A DNA stretch of 64,000 nt, taken from assembly GCA_020348985.1 (NCBI GenBank), contig CP070761.1, positions 760,990 through 824,989 on the forward strand, in the 5' to 3' direction. Numbering within the stretch: position 1 is the stretch's first letter; each line of letters opens with the position of its first letter. A model generated the notes under the pieces. The model was not told the origin of the DNA. It saw nothing but the letters and a program-made list of their open reading frames with translations, and searched no databases. The position numbers and the translations under genes are program-made. This DNA comes from Candidatus Thorarchaeota archaeon (GTDB taxonomy: Archaea; Asgardarchaeota; Thorarchaeia; Thorarchaeales; Thorarchaeaceae). Positions 1 through 7,677 of this stretch are shown here, piece by piece.

Positions 1-67
1 GGTACATTGTCCCGATGCTTATCTCTGAAATCTTGACGCCAGTCTTTCCCAATTTTCGATATTCCAT
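1..67 (-). CDS. Aldo/keto reductase, N-terminus only (cut by window edge)
   Basis: Reading leftwards from an ATG at 67, the 22 visible codons spell MEYRKLGKTGVKISEISIGT followed by MY. This is the standard first beta-strand of NADPH-dependent aldo/keto reductases (LGxTGxxVSxIxxGT). The rest, including the Asp-Tyr-Lys-His catalytic residues, lies outside the window. A GAGGAG purine stretch sits about 10-15 bases upstream of the ATG. It is divergent from the GNAT gene at 219, and the roughly 150 bp between them must carry both promoters. The family call is fairly sure because the N-terminal motif is distinctive; substrate cannot be inferred. Confidence 0.75.
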   Translation of the reverse strand, partial: MEYRKLGKTGVKISEISIGTMY

Positions 68-218
68 CAGTCACTTTCTCCTCTCGAGATGATTTGGAAA
101 GCAAACACAATCATAGATATAAGGTTTGTGAAACAAACCATAAGCCATGATTTGCCCCCGGAATAAACCATCTTGCGTTGAGCACAAACCATTTTGCTCT
201 TTGCCACGAGTGAGAGTT

Positions 219-1121
219 ATGCTCGACCAGTTATCAGCAAATGATCTAGACACACTTGATGACGTTTTGGGGAGATTCATTGAAAGTCAAGCAACTCGCG
301 TCACTCTCGACAACCTGAAAGAACAACTAGACAGAGGAATGTCTGAAGGCAGTCTTGAGTTGTTTGGAGAGAAGCAGAGCGACGAAGTTGTAGGACTTGT
401 AGCTGTTGGCTTGAGTAGCAACCGGATTGGTTTGCTCTTTTCTGGGGGCAATGAAGCCATGGATACCCACCTCTTCGAGTTTGCCTACGATCGTATGAGG
501 AAACGCGGAGGCCCCATCAGAGTTGGTGGTTCTTGGCTAACTAGATCATTGATTGACTATGCTTTGAATAGGGGCTTCACCAGGTTTGATAGAGACTACA
601 TGATTGTGGAAAGGAAGACTTTGGAGGCAATAGTAAGCCATGACCTTCCAGATGGCTACACGTTTGCCAACTACGATTCGCACGTTAAAGACTCTGTCGC
701 CGACCTGATTCACAGAAGCCACAAGGGGGCTCTCGACGTGATACTATTCCCAGAGCTATTTGGATCTCTTGAAGCGTGTAGCCTGCTCCTAAGGAACACA
801 CAAGACAATCGATATGGACAGTATTCGTCACATTCGAAAATTCTGAAACACGACGGTAAAGTAGTTGGTGTCATCTTGCTGAGCGTAGTCAGAGAGAATC
901 GTGGCTACATTCCTGATATCTGCATTGATCCTGATTATCGAAGACAAGGGCTTGGACGACTCCTAATGGTACATTCTCTCAAACATCTCCTCGCCAATGA
1001 GGAATGGATCACAGGAGTCAACCTGGATGTGACAATCGGGAATTACGCTAGGAACCTATACGAGTCCTTAGGATTTGTTAAGGAGAGAGGGTATCCTGTC
1101 CTTGTAATGGAGGGGCAATAG
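219..1121 (+). CDS. GNAT-family N-acetyltransferase, double-domain
   Basis: Predicted acetyl-CoA-dependent N-acetyltransferase of 300 aa; substrate unknown. The C-terminal half is a clear GNAT domain: the acetyl-CoA pyrophosphate loop RRQGLG is at about residues 241-246, preceded by the strand GYIPDICIDP and followed by the typical LYESLGF strand. The N-terminal half (about 1-140) has the same alternating organisation but no intact Q/RxxGxG loop, so it is probably a degenerate GNAT half. The frame is open from 147, but the ATG at 219 is preferred because it follows a GAGTGAGAG purine stretch and the upstream residues look non-coding. An AT-rich TATA-like element lies around 113-122. Two other two-domain GNATs occur in this window (4321 and 59008). 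Confidence 0.85.
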   Translation: MLDQLSANDLDTLDDVLGRFIESQATRVTLDNLKEQLDRGMSEGSLELFGEKQSDEVVGLVAVGLSSNRIGLLFSGGNEAMDTHLFEFAYDRMRKRGGPIRVGGSWLTRSLIDYALNRGFTRFDRDYMIVERKTLEAIVSHDLPDGYTFANYDSHVKDSVADLIHRSHKGALDVILFPELFGSLEACSLLLRNTQDNRYGQYSSHSKILKHDGKVVGVILLSVVRENRGYIPDICIDPDYRRQGLGRLLMVHSLKHLLANEEWITGVNLDVTIGNYARNLYESLGFVKERGYPVLVMEGQ

Positions 1122-1159
1122 CCGCAACCGTGCGGCCTTTCCAATGATTATTCTTTGGT

Positions 1160-1981
1160 CTACAGGAGGACAACAGCAAGTATTCCCGTGAGAAACACAC
1201 CGTCCCAGGTTCCCGCGCCGCCAATGGATGCTGAATCTGTCTTTAGTACGGAGAGCTTTCCCAGATTCAGGAAGTCTGCCCCGATTAGAGCTCCCAACGT
1301 CCCAGCAACATACGCAACGGCATACAGGTTGATGATTCCCGGAAATATCATTCCCACTGCAAGAGTCGCGAAAACAGCCGCAAGTGGCGGGAGTAGTGAT
1401 GGGGTGACTATGCCCAGATTCGGCACAACTCTGGCGATACGATTCACGGCGATTGTGACTGCCGTAGTCGCAACGACTACTGGCAGAATAGATGGCAAGT
1501 TCAGCAATAGCAGGTAGCTACTTACTGCGACAGGAATGATGGCTCCTCCCAGATTTATGCTGACCTTGGTTTCTTGAGGAGTACTTGGCTGAAACAGCTG
1601 AATACTGAATCCGCCTTCATACAAATATGGCATGCCAAACGCTTGTGTCGGCTCAGTCTTGATTGTGTAGAGCGGGATGTTCACAAGGCTCCCTACTAGT
1701 GAGCCGGGCACAATCAGGTAAGCAAGCCATACCTCTATCCCAATCTGAACGAACGCAAAGCCTGCCGCCTGGATTAGGAAGACGCTCATCAGGGCAAATA
1801 CGAAGATTCCCAAAGGGGAATTCGGTCGCCGCCTTGACTGCGAGCGACTTTGAGGTTCATCTTCAAAGACAATGGGGACCGCATGGTCCTCGTCTATGCT
1901 TGCCCACTTAAGTGGTCCAAGCACATCTTTCCTGTGGTATGTGTCACGCCTATTCAGCTGACGAAGCATCCTCCCACTCAT
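1160..1981 (-). CDS. DUF1614 family multi-pass membrane protein
   Basis: Integral membrane protein of up to 273 aa. After a polar N-terminus of about 55 residues it has roughly six hydrophobic segments. The conserved parts match what I know of DUF1614: a NLGGAIIPVAVS segment, VPNLGIVTPSLLPPLAA, a VAYVAGTLGALIGADFLNL helix and the C-terminal ASIGGAGTWDGVFLTGI motif. The family is widespread in archaea and bacteria and has no established function. It lies directly downstream of the small zinc protein at 1950-2132 with about 30 bp of overlap, so they may be co-transcribed; the overlap would shrink if the internal ATG at 1969 is used. Confidence 0.85.
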   Translation of the reverse strand: MSGRMLRQLNRRDTYHRKDVLGPLKWASIDEDHAVPIVFEDEPQSRSQSRRRPNSPLGIFVFALMSVFLIQAAGFAFVQIGIEVWLAYLIVPGSLVGSLVNIPLYTIKTEPTQAFGMPYLYEGGFSIQLFQPSTPQETKVSINLGGAIIPVAVSSYLLLLNLPSILPVVVATTAVTIAVNRIARVVPNLGIVTPSLLPPLAAVFATLAVGMIFPGIINLYAVAYVAGTLGALIGADFLNLGKLSVLKTDSASIGGAGTWDGVFLTGILAVVLL

Positions 1982-2132
1982 CTACTGGATTGCCTGGATG
2001 CGCCATCTTGTGAACGAAAAGGTCACAACCACACACTTTGCACTCGGTCTCTCTCTTCACATGTTCCGCTCTGTCGTGATCGCATGTGCACAAATCTAGA
2101 GCTCTCAGATCTAACACTTTGTCTTTCCTCAT
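1950..2132 (-). CDS. Small putative zinc-binding protein
   Basis: A 60-aa frame with a compact metal-ligand pattern: CTCDHDRAEHVKRETECKVCGC, that is CxC-x9-H-type spacing followed by CxxCxC, then FVHK. This is compatible with a small zinc finger, but I do not recognise a named family. It overlaps the start of the DUF1614 frame by about 30 bp on the same strand, which suggests translational coupling. The acidic C-terminus (DEWEDASSAE) is unremarkable. I judge it probably real because six Cys and two His cluster in a short protein; no strong Shine-Dalgarno is visible. Confidence 0.5.
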   Translation of the reverse strand: MRKDKVLDLRALDLCTCDHDRAEHVKRETECKVCGCDLFVHKMAHPGNPVDEWEDASSAE

Positions 2133-2202
2133 ATTTGGACATTACATCTCTCTCGTCAATGCTAATCAACATTTGTTAATGGGCAGAAGCTGAAGGCGAA
2201 AC

Positions 2203-2212
2203 TTTATAAATA
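2203..2212 (+). promoter_or_regulatory. TATA box of the padR gene
   Basis: TTTATAAATA with purine-rich BRE-like sequence (GCGAAAC) just upstream is a strong archaeal TATA element. It predicts transcription starting near 2232-2238, within the GATATC array, about 50 bp before the padR ATG at 2287. Confidence 0.75.
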
Positions 2213-2260
2213 TCAATACCGATATCGCTATTGATATCAAAGCCGATATCTATACCGATA
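2209..2260. repeat. 12-bp-phased GATATC array, probable PadR operator
   Basis: GATATC or its half-site recurs every 12 bp: TATC at 2211-2214, GATATC at 2221-2226, 2233-2238 and 2245-2250, and GATA at 2257-2260. The left part (2210-2237) is a 28-bp palindrome with one mismatched pair: arms ATATCAATA and TATTGATAT flank a CGATATCG core. The array overlaps the TATA box and the expected start site of the downstream PadR-family gene, which suggests autoregulation by cooperative binding of dimers. This is inference from position and symmetry. Confidence 0.75.
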
Positions 2261-2286
2261 AACAATAAATCGAGGTAAACAATTCA

Positions 2287-2895
2287 ATGTGCGACAAACA
2301 TTCAGACAATTTCGAAGGACACCATTTTCAAGGTGGATTCAGGCATATGTGCAGATCACGTTCAGGTTCTCATTGGAAGCGAAGAATGGCATCAGCGCCA
2401 AAGGGACTCCTTAGACACTACGTTCTGAAGCTCTTGAGCGAAGGTCCCAAATCCGGCTCAGAACTGATGAATGAGATCGAGGAGAAGACAGAAGGAAGAT
2501 GGAAACCCAGTCCCGGTTCCGTTTATCCCCTCCTGTCCTGGCTACTCGATTCGGGCTATACAGAAGAAGCGTCGGACCAGGAGGCTGGAGTTAGGCGTTA
2601 TATTTTGACTGACAAGGGGAAGGAGTTTCTCGAGGAACATGAGAAGCGTAGAGAAGAGCAGAGTGAGAGATTCGGTCCGCACTTCTTTGGAGGTCCCGGT
2701 CTGTTTGGAATGGAGAGCTTTCCTGAAGACGCAAAGGAACTTGCAACGAGTCTTAGAAGACTACGGAGAGTAAGCTGGAAGCTACTGAAACGAATAAGTA
2801 AGGACCCATCGGACGAGCTCTTCAAAGAAGTCAGGGAAATACTCGATGAAGCCCTAGCGAAAATGGAGACACTGATAGAGAAGTCAGAGGCATAG
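2287..2895 (+). CDS. PadR-family transcriptional regulator
   Basis: Predicted DNA-binding regulator of 202 aa. A winged-helix domain occupies about residues 35-110: LLRHYVLKLLSEGPKSGSELM, then SPGSVYPLLSWLLDSGY (the PadR hallmark recognition helix) and a wing ending in RRYILTDKGKEFL. The C-terminal part is helical and charged and probably dimerises, as in PadR subfamily 1. The His- and Cys-rich first 30 residues (several HxxH, two Cys) are unusual; translation may instead begin at a later ATG (2347 or 2386). The gene sits behind the phased operator array at 2209-2260, so negative autoregulation is likely. No adjacent transporter on the same strand reveals the regulon. Confidence 0.9.
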   Translation: MCDKHSDNFEGHHFQGGFRHMCRSRSGSHWKRRMASAPKGLLRHYVLKLLSEGPKSGSELMNEIEEKTEGRWKPSPGSVYPLLSWLLDSGYTEEASDQEAGVRRYILTDKGKEFLEEHEKRREEQSERFGPHFFGGPGLFGMESFPEDAKELATSLRRLRRVSWKLLKRISKDPSDELFKEVREILDEALAKMETLIEKSEA

Positions 2896-2913
2896 GTGTC
2901 TATATCCAATCAG

Positions 2914-2948
2914 AGGGGGTTGTAGAGCCCCTTCGTTCAGCTTGTTTT
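2914..2948. terminator. Weak hairpin plus T-run between convergent genes
   Basis: AGGGG (2914-2918) can pair with CCCCT (2928-2932), followed by CTTGTTTTTC on the + strand. It lies between the convergent padR and PPC-protein genes. The stem is only 5 bp, so the T-rich tract may be the working part. Confidence 0.35.
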
Positions 2949-2966
2949 TCATTACTCTTTGTCATG

Positions 2967-4031
2967 TCACCAGTTGTCAGGTATGTGTGCACCACATTCA
3001 TGACAAATGTCTGCCCCAGCTTTCTGGAGAGTTCCGCAGTAGGTGCAGTATCTCGGTTCGTATGTCTGACCATATTGGAATGGATCAGGTCGGCCCGAAT
3101 CCAACACAAAGCCACGATCAACTTTTCTGCTAGGACATGACCGAAAGGCCAGGACGCAAACCACCGCAAGAAATGCCGGGATGATGAACCATGCCACAAT
3201 TGGGGAAAGGAAGAAATCCCCCACCCCTTCAAAGAAGTTGAATGGATCCGCAGGTTCTAGCAAGACAGTTATTTCATATGCTCCGGTACCTGAGAAGGCA
3301 TAGACCATAATGTACCATGTTCCCGTCTCAGGATCATCATGGGTATAGTCTTCTCCCCCGTAATCCGTTGACGCCCAATCATATTCTGATCTGGTTGGAT
3401 ACCGATCCCTTGCCGCGTAAAGATCGAAGTCATTATTGCCACAGTTTAGGAGGACTCTCATGGAGTTAGTAGTATTGACAATCGAAATCTCCCAAATGCT
3501 GATGTCGCCTTCATGCAGCAAAGACCCACTCGATGCTACCCCATCGCTCAGTACGCCCGGAAACTCAACAACGCTGCTCTCTATCCAAACGGTAAGGGTG
3601 TACGTTCCAGACCCTCTCCAGGAGTGGACCATGATATACCATGTGCCCGGACTGGGGTGGGAGAAGGACACGTCCTCCCCTGTTGTCGAAAAGCCTCTCC
3701 AGTCGTAATCATCTATTGTTGGCGGTTCTCCCAATCGGCCATAGACATCAAAATCCGCATCAGGAGGGATTATGAGGACCGTATGCATCGTGACTGCGAA
3801 TAATCCGACATCGATTGTATACATGTCAGATTCATTAGTGTCTTCTAGGCTTCCAGAGACAGAGACGCCGCTCGTCATCTCAATCTGTGAGATGAATATT
3901 CCTGGAACTCTCGTTTCTGGAGGCATGGTCGCACTGAAACTTGGGTCTCCAGCTCCAAGCAAGGTTGCGGCGGAACCTAACATAAGCAAAGAGATGATGT
4001 AAGCGATGACAAACTGAGAGACTTTCTTCAC
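2967..4031 (-). CDS. Secreted, membrane-anchored protein with two PPC domains and a zinc ribbon
   Basis: A 354-aa protein with an N-terminal signal peptide (MKKVSQFVIAYIISLLMLGS), two tandem bacterial pre-peptidase C-terminal-like (PPC) beta-sandwich repeats at about 55-150 and 165-258, a transmembrane helix at about 275-295, and a C-terminal tail with a CTYCG-x9-CHECG zinc ribbon at about 330-348. Both PPC repeats share the FDVYG/FDLYA, EDYTH/EDVSF and GTWYIMV motifs. With the signal peptide cleaved, the PPC repeats should be outside and the zinc ribbon in the cytoplasm, an uncommon architecture that could link extracellular binding to an internal partner. No protease domain is present. It is convergent with padR. 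Confidence 0.85.
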   Translation of the reverse strand: MKKVSQFVIAYIISLLMLGSAATLLGAGDPSFSATMPPETRVPGIFISQIEMTSGVSVSGSLEDTNESDMYTIDVGLFAVTMHTVLIIPPDADFDVYGRLGEPPTIDDYDWRGFSTTGEDVSFSHPSPGTWYIMVHSWRGSGTYTLTVWIESSVVEFPGVLSDGVASSGSLLHEGDISIWEISIVNTTNSMRVLLNCGNNDFDLYAARDRYPTRSEYDWASTDYGGEDYTHDDPETGTWYIMVYAFSGTGAYEITVLLEPADPFNFFEGVGDFFLSPIVAWFIIPAFLAVVCVLAFRSCPSRKVDRGFVLDSGRPDPFQYGQTYEPRYCTYCGTLQKAGADICHECGAHIPDNW

Positions 4032-4227
4032 AAATGTTCGAATATCAAATTCAGCTCATAAGGGTATGTCTTGTCAAGATGTCAAAGAGCGCGAACACGC
4101 TGTTATTTGACATGAATACTGCAGTTCTTATAATGCAGATTTGCTGCAGATCAGGCGGACTTTATCTTTTGGAGTCCCTGCAAGAAATCTATGGACTATA
4201 CTGTGAACATTTCCCTATTTCTTGCCC

Positions 4228-4253
4228 GGGAGAAGGACTGTCCCCCTTCTCCC
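4228..4253 (+). other. 9-bp hairpin in the 4032-4320 intergenic stretch
   Basis: GGGAGAAGG (4228-4236) pairs with CCTTCTCCC (4245-4253) around an 8-base loop, followed by pyrimidine-rich sequence. It lies just upstream of a TATA-like element (TAATTTATC, about 4280-4288) expected to drive the GNAT gene at 4321. The rest of the 289-bp gap between the divergent PPC-protein and GNAT genes shows no convincing gene. The hairpin could be a regulatory site or the remnant of a terminator. Confidence 0.45.
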
Positions 4254-4320
4254 CCCTATTCACTATTGCTTTTCCCGCGTAATTTATCCGGAGTACTATA
4301 CCATCAGTATTCGCTTGAAC

Positions 4321-5157
4321 ATGTACATTCGTCGTATGATTAGTCATGACCTAGACTTCGCCCACAAGTTGACAGTCAAAGAAGATTGGGGAAACACGAA
4401 AGAGGAAATCGCCGAGATTCTGAAGTTCAACCCCAGCGGCTGCTTCGTGTGCGAAGTCTCTGGTGAGTCTATCGGAATGGTCATGACAACAAGATATGAC
4501 AGAATCGCCTTCCTTGGTAACCTCATCATTTCCGAAAGCTTCAGAGGCGAGGGGCGCGGAGAGGACCTGACGAAGCATGCCCTGACGTATCTTGAAAATG
4601 CCGGCGTAGAGACGGTGATGCTGGACTCAGTAGAAAGAGCGGTGCCGTTGTACGAGCGACTAGGGTTCCGCAGGGCCTGTCGTTCGCTTCGGCTGAGAGG
4701 GTCAATCGAATCTGAGCCCTCAGAATCTCTCAAAACCGCGACTCGGAACGACTTGTCTTCTATTTCCGAGATTGACAGGAAACACATCGGCGCAGACAGA
4801 GTACGATTCTTAGAAAGCGGCTTGATGTCCAGCAACTCGATTGGTCGTGTAATGGAATTGCAGGACCGTATTGCCGGATACATATTCGCAACCAAGAAGA
4901 CCGATTTCGTATGGTTGGGACCTTGGATCCTGTCAGACGAGCTGTCTAGAGATGAAGAAATGCTCAGAGATGCTGCAGCTCTTCATGCCATCGATTCTCA
5001 ACGAGTTGGCGTACTCGAGACCAATAGTCGCGCATTGTCATGCTTTCAGAAATGTGGACTCGAAATCACAGGATTCTCCTGGAGGATGGTCAGGGGCTCT
5101 TCACAGCCGGTCTTCTCGATGGCAGAGTACGCCATAGGCTCTCCTGCAAGAGGCTAG
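4321..5157 (+). CDS. GNAT-family N-acetyltransferase, two-domain
   Basis: 278-aa predicted acetyl-CoA-dependent acyltransferase. The N-terminal GNAT domain contains the strand FLGNLIIS and the cofactor loop RGEGRG at residues 75-80, then the VPLYERLGFRR strand. The C-terminal domain (about 135-278) resembles a second, degenerate GNAT fold, with a SRALSCFQKCGLE motif near the end, as in the YitH/GNAT_18 type of two-domain acetyltransferases. The frame is open further upstream from 4222, but the ATG at 4321 starts exactly at the canonical first GNAT strand (MYIRRM) and has a TATA-like element about 35 bp upstream. Substrate unknown. Confidence 0.85.
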   Translation: MYIRRMISHDLDFAHKLTVKEDWGNTKEEIAEILKFNPSGCFVCEVSGESIGMVMTTRYDRIAFLGNLIISESFRGEGRGEDLTKHALTYLENAGVETVMLDSVERAVPLYERLGFRRACRSLRLRGSIESEPSESLKTATRNDLSSISEIDRKHIGADRVRFLESGLMSSNSIGRVMELQDRIAGYIFATKKTDFVWLGPWILSDELSRDEEMLRDAAALHAIDSQRVGVLETNSRALSCFQKCGLEITGFSWRMVRGSSQPVFSMAEYAIGSPARG

Positions 5158-5244
5158 GCGTGCCGTCAGTTCTGTTCAGAATGCACGCTCGAAACTGAAA
5201 ATCTCTGTCATGTGTCCCCTTAATAGGCTAAACAACACAAGATT

Positions 5245-6144
5245 GTGGTGATCCAAACGACTGGTAGAGTGTTACATTTCGATGTACACTACCAAGTGCA
5301 TCCGGGTGATGATTTCGTCCGGGAACTTATCATAGCGACGGCTATTTCTGGACGCAGAGTCCTATCTGACATGAAGTCAAAACTAGCGTGGGTCCAATTG
5401 ACCGCGCAGCACAAGAACATACAGCTGAGTGGTAGTGACTTCAGGGTTCTTGAAGGGAAGGGTGTACTCAGGCTGCGAGATGTGTCAAGGTTCACAGTCT
5501 TCAAACGTGATTTCATGGAGCAATACTGGGATCTAATTCAGACCTACGAAGAGGTAAGATTCCATACTTCAGTGTCCATTCTAGGCTACCGTGGCAAGTT
5601 CTTCATCAACGACGAAGATCTCCTCATCATTGTGCCTGACCCCTGTCCTGATGTGGTTCGTGCATTCAGGGTTGTTAATGCATTTGGACATAGAAACGAG
5701 AATTGGCTTCAGCAAGCTCTGCTATATGCAATCGATAACCAAGACAACATGAGACTACTCGAGGTCTACTGGGAAGAAGAGTGGATTCCATCTTGGCCAA
5801 ACTCGGAGCCTTCTCCAGCATTGACGGACATTGTTCACACTTTGATTGGATCAGACACCGCTCCTCCGCATCTTGTACTTGATCTCTACGAGAACTATTG
5901 GTCGATGGAAGTCAAAGACGTCACTTCCCCTCGAGGATCTTCTCCATCAACAGGTGAATGGGATTACGAGGCAGAGAATGGAGACAGAATCTCACTCAAG
6001 ATGTACTCGGCGACAGAAGGGACCTATGATGTCGGCGTGTGGATAAACGACAAACCGATACGTCCTAGTGAGCCAACTAGGATCACGATTGGTGAATACC
6101 TTGCAGACTTGACTGGCTATCCGCTATGCGAACCAAGGGAATAG
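5245..6144 (+). CDS. Hypothetical protein, 299 aa
   Basis: I do not recognise this protein. It is soluble-looking, without a signal peptide or membrane segment, mixed alpha/beta, with a rather acidic middle containing many Trp and Tyr residues (VYWEEEWIPSWP, LDLYENYWSMEV). There are no Cys pairs or nucleotide-binding loops. The start is GTG at 5245, with a second GTG directly following, and a CTTAATAGG TATA-like element about 25 bp upstream. It is convergent with the PLD-like gene at 6168 with a 23-bp gap. Codon use resembles its neighbours, so it is likely a genuine lineage-specific gene. Confidence 0.65.
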   Translation: MVIQTTGRVLHFDVHYQVHPGDDFVRELIIATAISGRRVLSDMKSKLAWVQLTAQHKNIQLSGSDFRVLEGKGVLRLRDVSRFTVFKRDFMEQYWDLIQTYEEVRFHTSVSILGYRGKFFINDEDLLIIVPDPCPDVVRAFRVVNAFGHRNENWLQQALLYAIDNQDNMRLLEVYWEEEWIPSWPNSEPSPALTDIVHTLIGSDTAPPHLVLDLYENYWSMEVKDVTSPRGSSPSTGEWDYEAENGDRISLKMYSATEGTYDVGVWINDKPIRPSEPTRITIGEYLADLTGYPLCEPRE

Positions 6145-6167
6145 TCTTGTTACTTGGTTGAACAGTT

Positions 6168-6986
6168 TCAGTTCACGAGTCGCAGCGCCGAACTCAAGAC
6201 ATTGTCGACGACATGCTGTTCGAAAGTCACCAAGCCTGGTTGCCAAATAGTATCTGTCTCGTGTGTCTCTATAGACTCAGACGTTGAAATGACCGCAACA
6301 GAGACATCGACGATGAGGACATCCGACTTGATGCCACCTCTGTATGTAATGTCAACGCCCGCTTTTGCGAGTTCCTCGTGGAATAGGGTCCCCTTGCTCC
6401 TCTCGGTTCCGGCATTCTCCAGTTTACAGGTGACAATAACAACCTCAACACCATCAAGAGAAGCATTCCATAGAAGCTCTCCCACTTCATCCTGAACAAT
6501 CGAGGGGTGGACCACGACTATCTGTTTCCTGGCCGCCGGCAAGATTCGTCTCTTTAGGGTGGTGATTGCATCGTTTTCTACAAAGCAATGTGTGAGATCA
6601 TGAGGCAATCGTGGCACATTCTCTTGTAACCACTGCATCGTAGCTCTTTGACAAGAGGGAATGAGCTGACCTCGAGTGTCTGTGAAATGGGCTACTGGAG
6701 TGTTCTGTAAAATCAGATTACTATCCGATTTAGACAACGATGAAAGGTGTTCATCCATACTTGCAGGAGTGCTTACTTTTGCCATGGTCTGCTGTAAATC
6801 AAGCGATGCTTCTGTGTATCTTCTTTGCCTTCTCTTCTGACTCTGATAGATCCATATCACAGTGAGTGACGGTACCGTCACAAGGACCGCCGCAGAGAGT
6901 AATGGAGAGACCATCAATCCGCCTGTGGCCAGAATCATAGTTGATACGATTCCTGTGACAAAGCACTCCTGAGTCTGCTTGCTCAA
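6168..6986 (-). CDS. Membrane-anchored protein with a degenerate PLD-like domain
   Basis: 272 aa. Two N-terminal hydrophobic stretches at about 8-48 form a membrane anchor, followed by a basic patch (QSQKRRQRR) that suggests a cytoplasmic C-terminal domain. Residues about 145-270 have the layout of phospholipase D/TrmB-C-terminal-like domains: AARKQIVVVHP, then a helix, GVEVVIVTC, LAKAGVDITYR and the strand SDVLIVDVSVAVIST. The catalytic HxKxxxxD is absent, so a sensor or binding role is more likely than hydrolysis. The TTG start at 6986 is supported by an AAAGGAG sequence about 8 bases upstream. Function unknown. Confidence 0.6.
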   Translation of the reverse strand: MSKQTQECFVTGIVSTMILATGGLMVSPLLSAAVLVTVPSLTVIWIYQSQKRRQRRYTEASLDLQQTMAKVSTPASMDEHLSSLSKSDSNLILQNTPVAHFTDTRGQLIPSCQRATMQWLQENVPRLPHDLTHCFVENDAITTLKRRILPAARKQIVVVHPSIVQDEVGELLWNASLDGVEVVIVTCKLENAGTERSKGTLFHEELAKAGVDITYRGGIKSDVLIVDVSVAVISTSESIETHETDTIWQPGLVTFEQHVVDNVLSSALRLVN

Positions 6987-7129
6987 TCTCAGGTCTCCTT
7001 TGATTTGTAATCGATCCGACAGATAGAATCAAACTACTGTACACATAGGGATTTCGAACAACGCTTCTTGTTCTGATTATCAAAAGAAGGGAGGATAGGG
7101 GGCCGAGATCCTTCTCAGCCACCTCCTTT

Positions 7130-7156
7130 GAACTAGATGAACTAGATGAACTAGGT
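7130..7156. repeat. Three tandem copies of a 9-bp unit
   Basis: GAACTAGAT, GAACTAGAT, GAACTAGGT run head to tail. Next to them on the - strand is a perfect AAAGGAGGTG Shine-Dalgarno-like sequence (7120-7129) with no convincing gene behind it. The tract lies between the small - strand gene at 7161 and the PLD-like gene. Confidence 0.7.
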
Positions 7157-7160
7157 TCTC

Positions 7161-7352
7161 TCAATGGCGTTTTTCTAGAGATTCATAATACGCCCAAAAT
7201 GTCAGCGGGAGATTGCTATGGTTAGGAGTCTTCCTCATTGTCCTACCATTCATCATGACATCTGAGAAGATCTCTACATAGTGTCTGATTTCGTCTTTAT
7301 CTTGTTGTCGTTTCATCTTCGATTTCCGTCTTCTTGCTTCACGTGCTGACAT
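7161..7352 (-). CDS. Small basic hypothetical protein, 63 aa
   Basis: Starts MSAREARRRKSKMKRQQDKD, a very basic helical N-terminus, then a short region ending NLPLTFWAYYESLEKRH. The ATG at 7352 has a strong AGGAGGG Shine-Dalgarno 8 bases upstream, which is the best evidence that it is translated. I recognise no family; the basic N-terminus could bind nucleic acid. It is upstream of the PLD-like gene on the same strand but separated by about 170 bp. Confidence 0.45.
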   Translation of the reverse strand: MSAREARRRKSKMKRQQDKDEIRHYVEIFSDVMMNGRTMRKTPNHSNLPLTFWAYYESLEKRH

Positions 7353-7607
7353 TTCATTTTCCCTCCTCGAAGAGGATTCGAGCCCGAGCTGCAAGACATC
7401 GCTTGGAGCTCAATGGCATCCTCTTCCCCGAGAGGACCACAATCAAAAGCAGCAGACATCACGAGGAAGAGCGACCTGTTCTAGGCTCCACTATTGTGGA
7501 ACCAATACATCGGGCCAAATCGTCCTCGTGGCATTTTTGTCAGAGCACCTTCAACTAGTTTCCATATAAACTTCGACTTTCCAGTAAGGAATTGTAGACA
7601 GGGCGGA

Positions 7608-7640
7608 TAGTCTCAGATGGGTAATGTGACCCACAGACTA
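7608..7640 (+). other. Hairpin in the 7353-7677 intergenic stretch
   Basis: TAGTCT (7608-7613) pairs with AGACTA (7635-7640) and TGGGT (7618-7622) with ACCCA (7629-7633) around the loop AATGTG, giving 11 base pairs with an asymmetric internal loop. A TATA-like CATATAAAC lies at about 7563-7571, so the hairpin would fall in a leader RNA of the gene at 7678. Nothing else is evident in the roughly 325-bp gap. Confidence 0.45.
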
Positions 7641-7677
7641 ATTACGTACGACTAGGGTCCAGTCAACCTGAACGCAG

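Noticed and set aside
2287-2386. His/Cys-rich start of PadR as a separate metal-binding domain
   Set aside because: Too short and irregular to support a domain; the true start may be a later ATG.
4034-4282. 82-aa + strand frame in the gap before the second GNAT gene
   Set aside because: Cys-rich without pattern, contains the hairpin region, no ribosome binding site and no family resemblance.
6799-7164. 121-aa - strand frame with a run of serines
   Set aside because: The Ser run is produced by the 9-bp tandem repeat and most of the frame overlaps the PLD-like gene in another frame.
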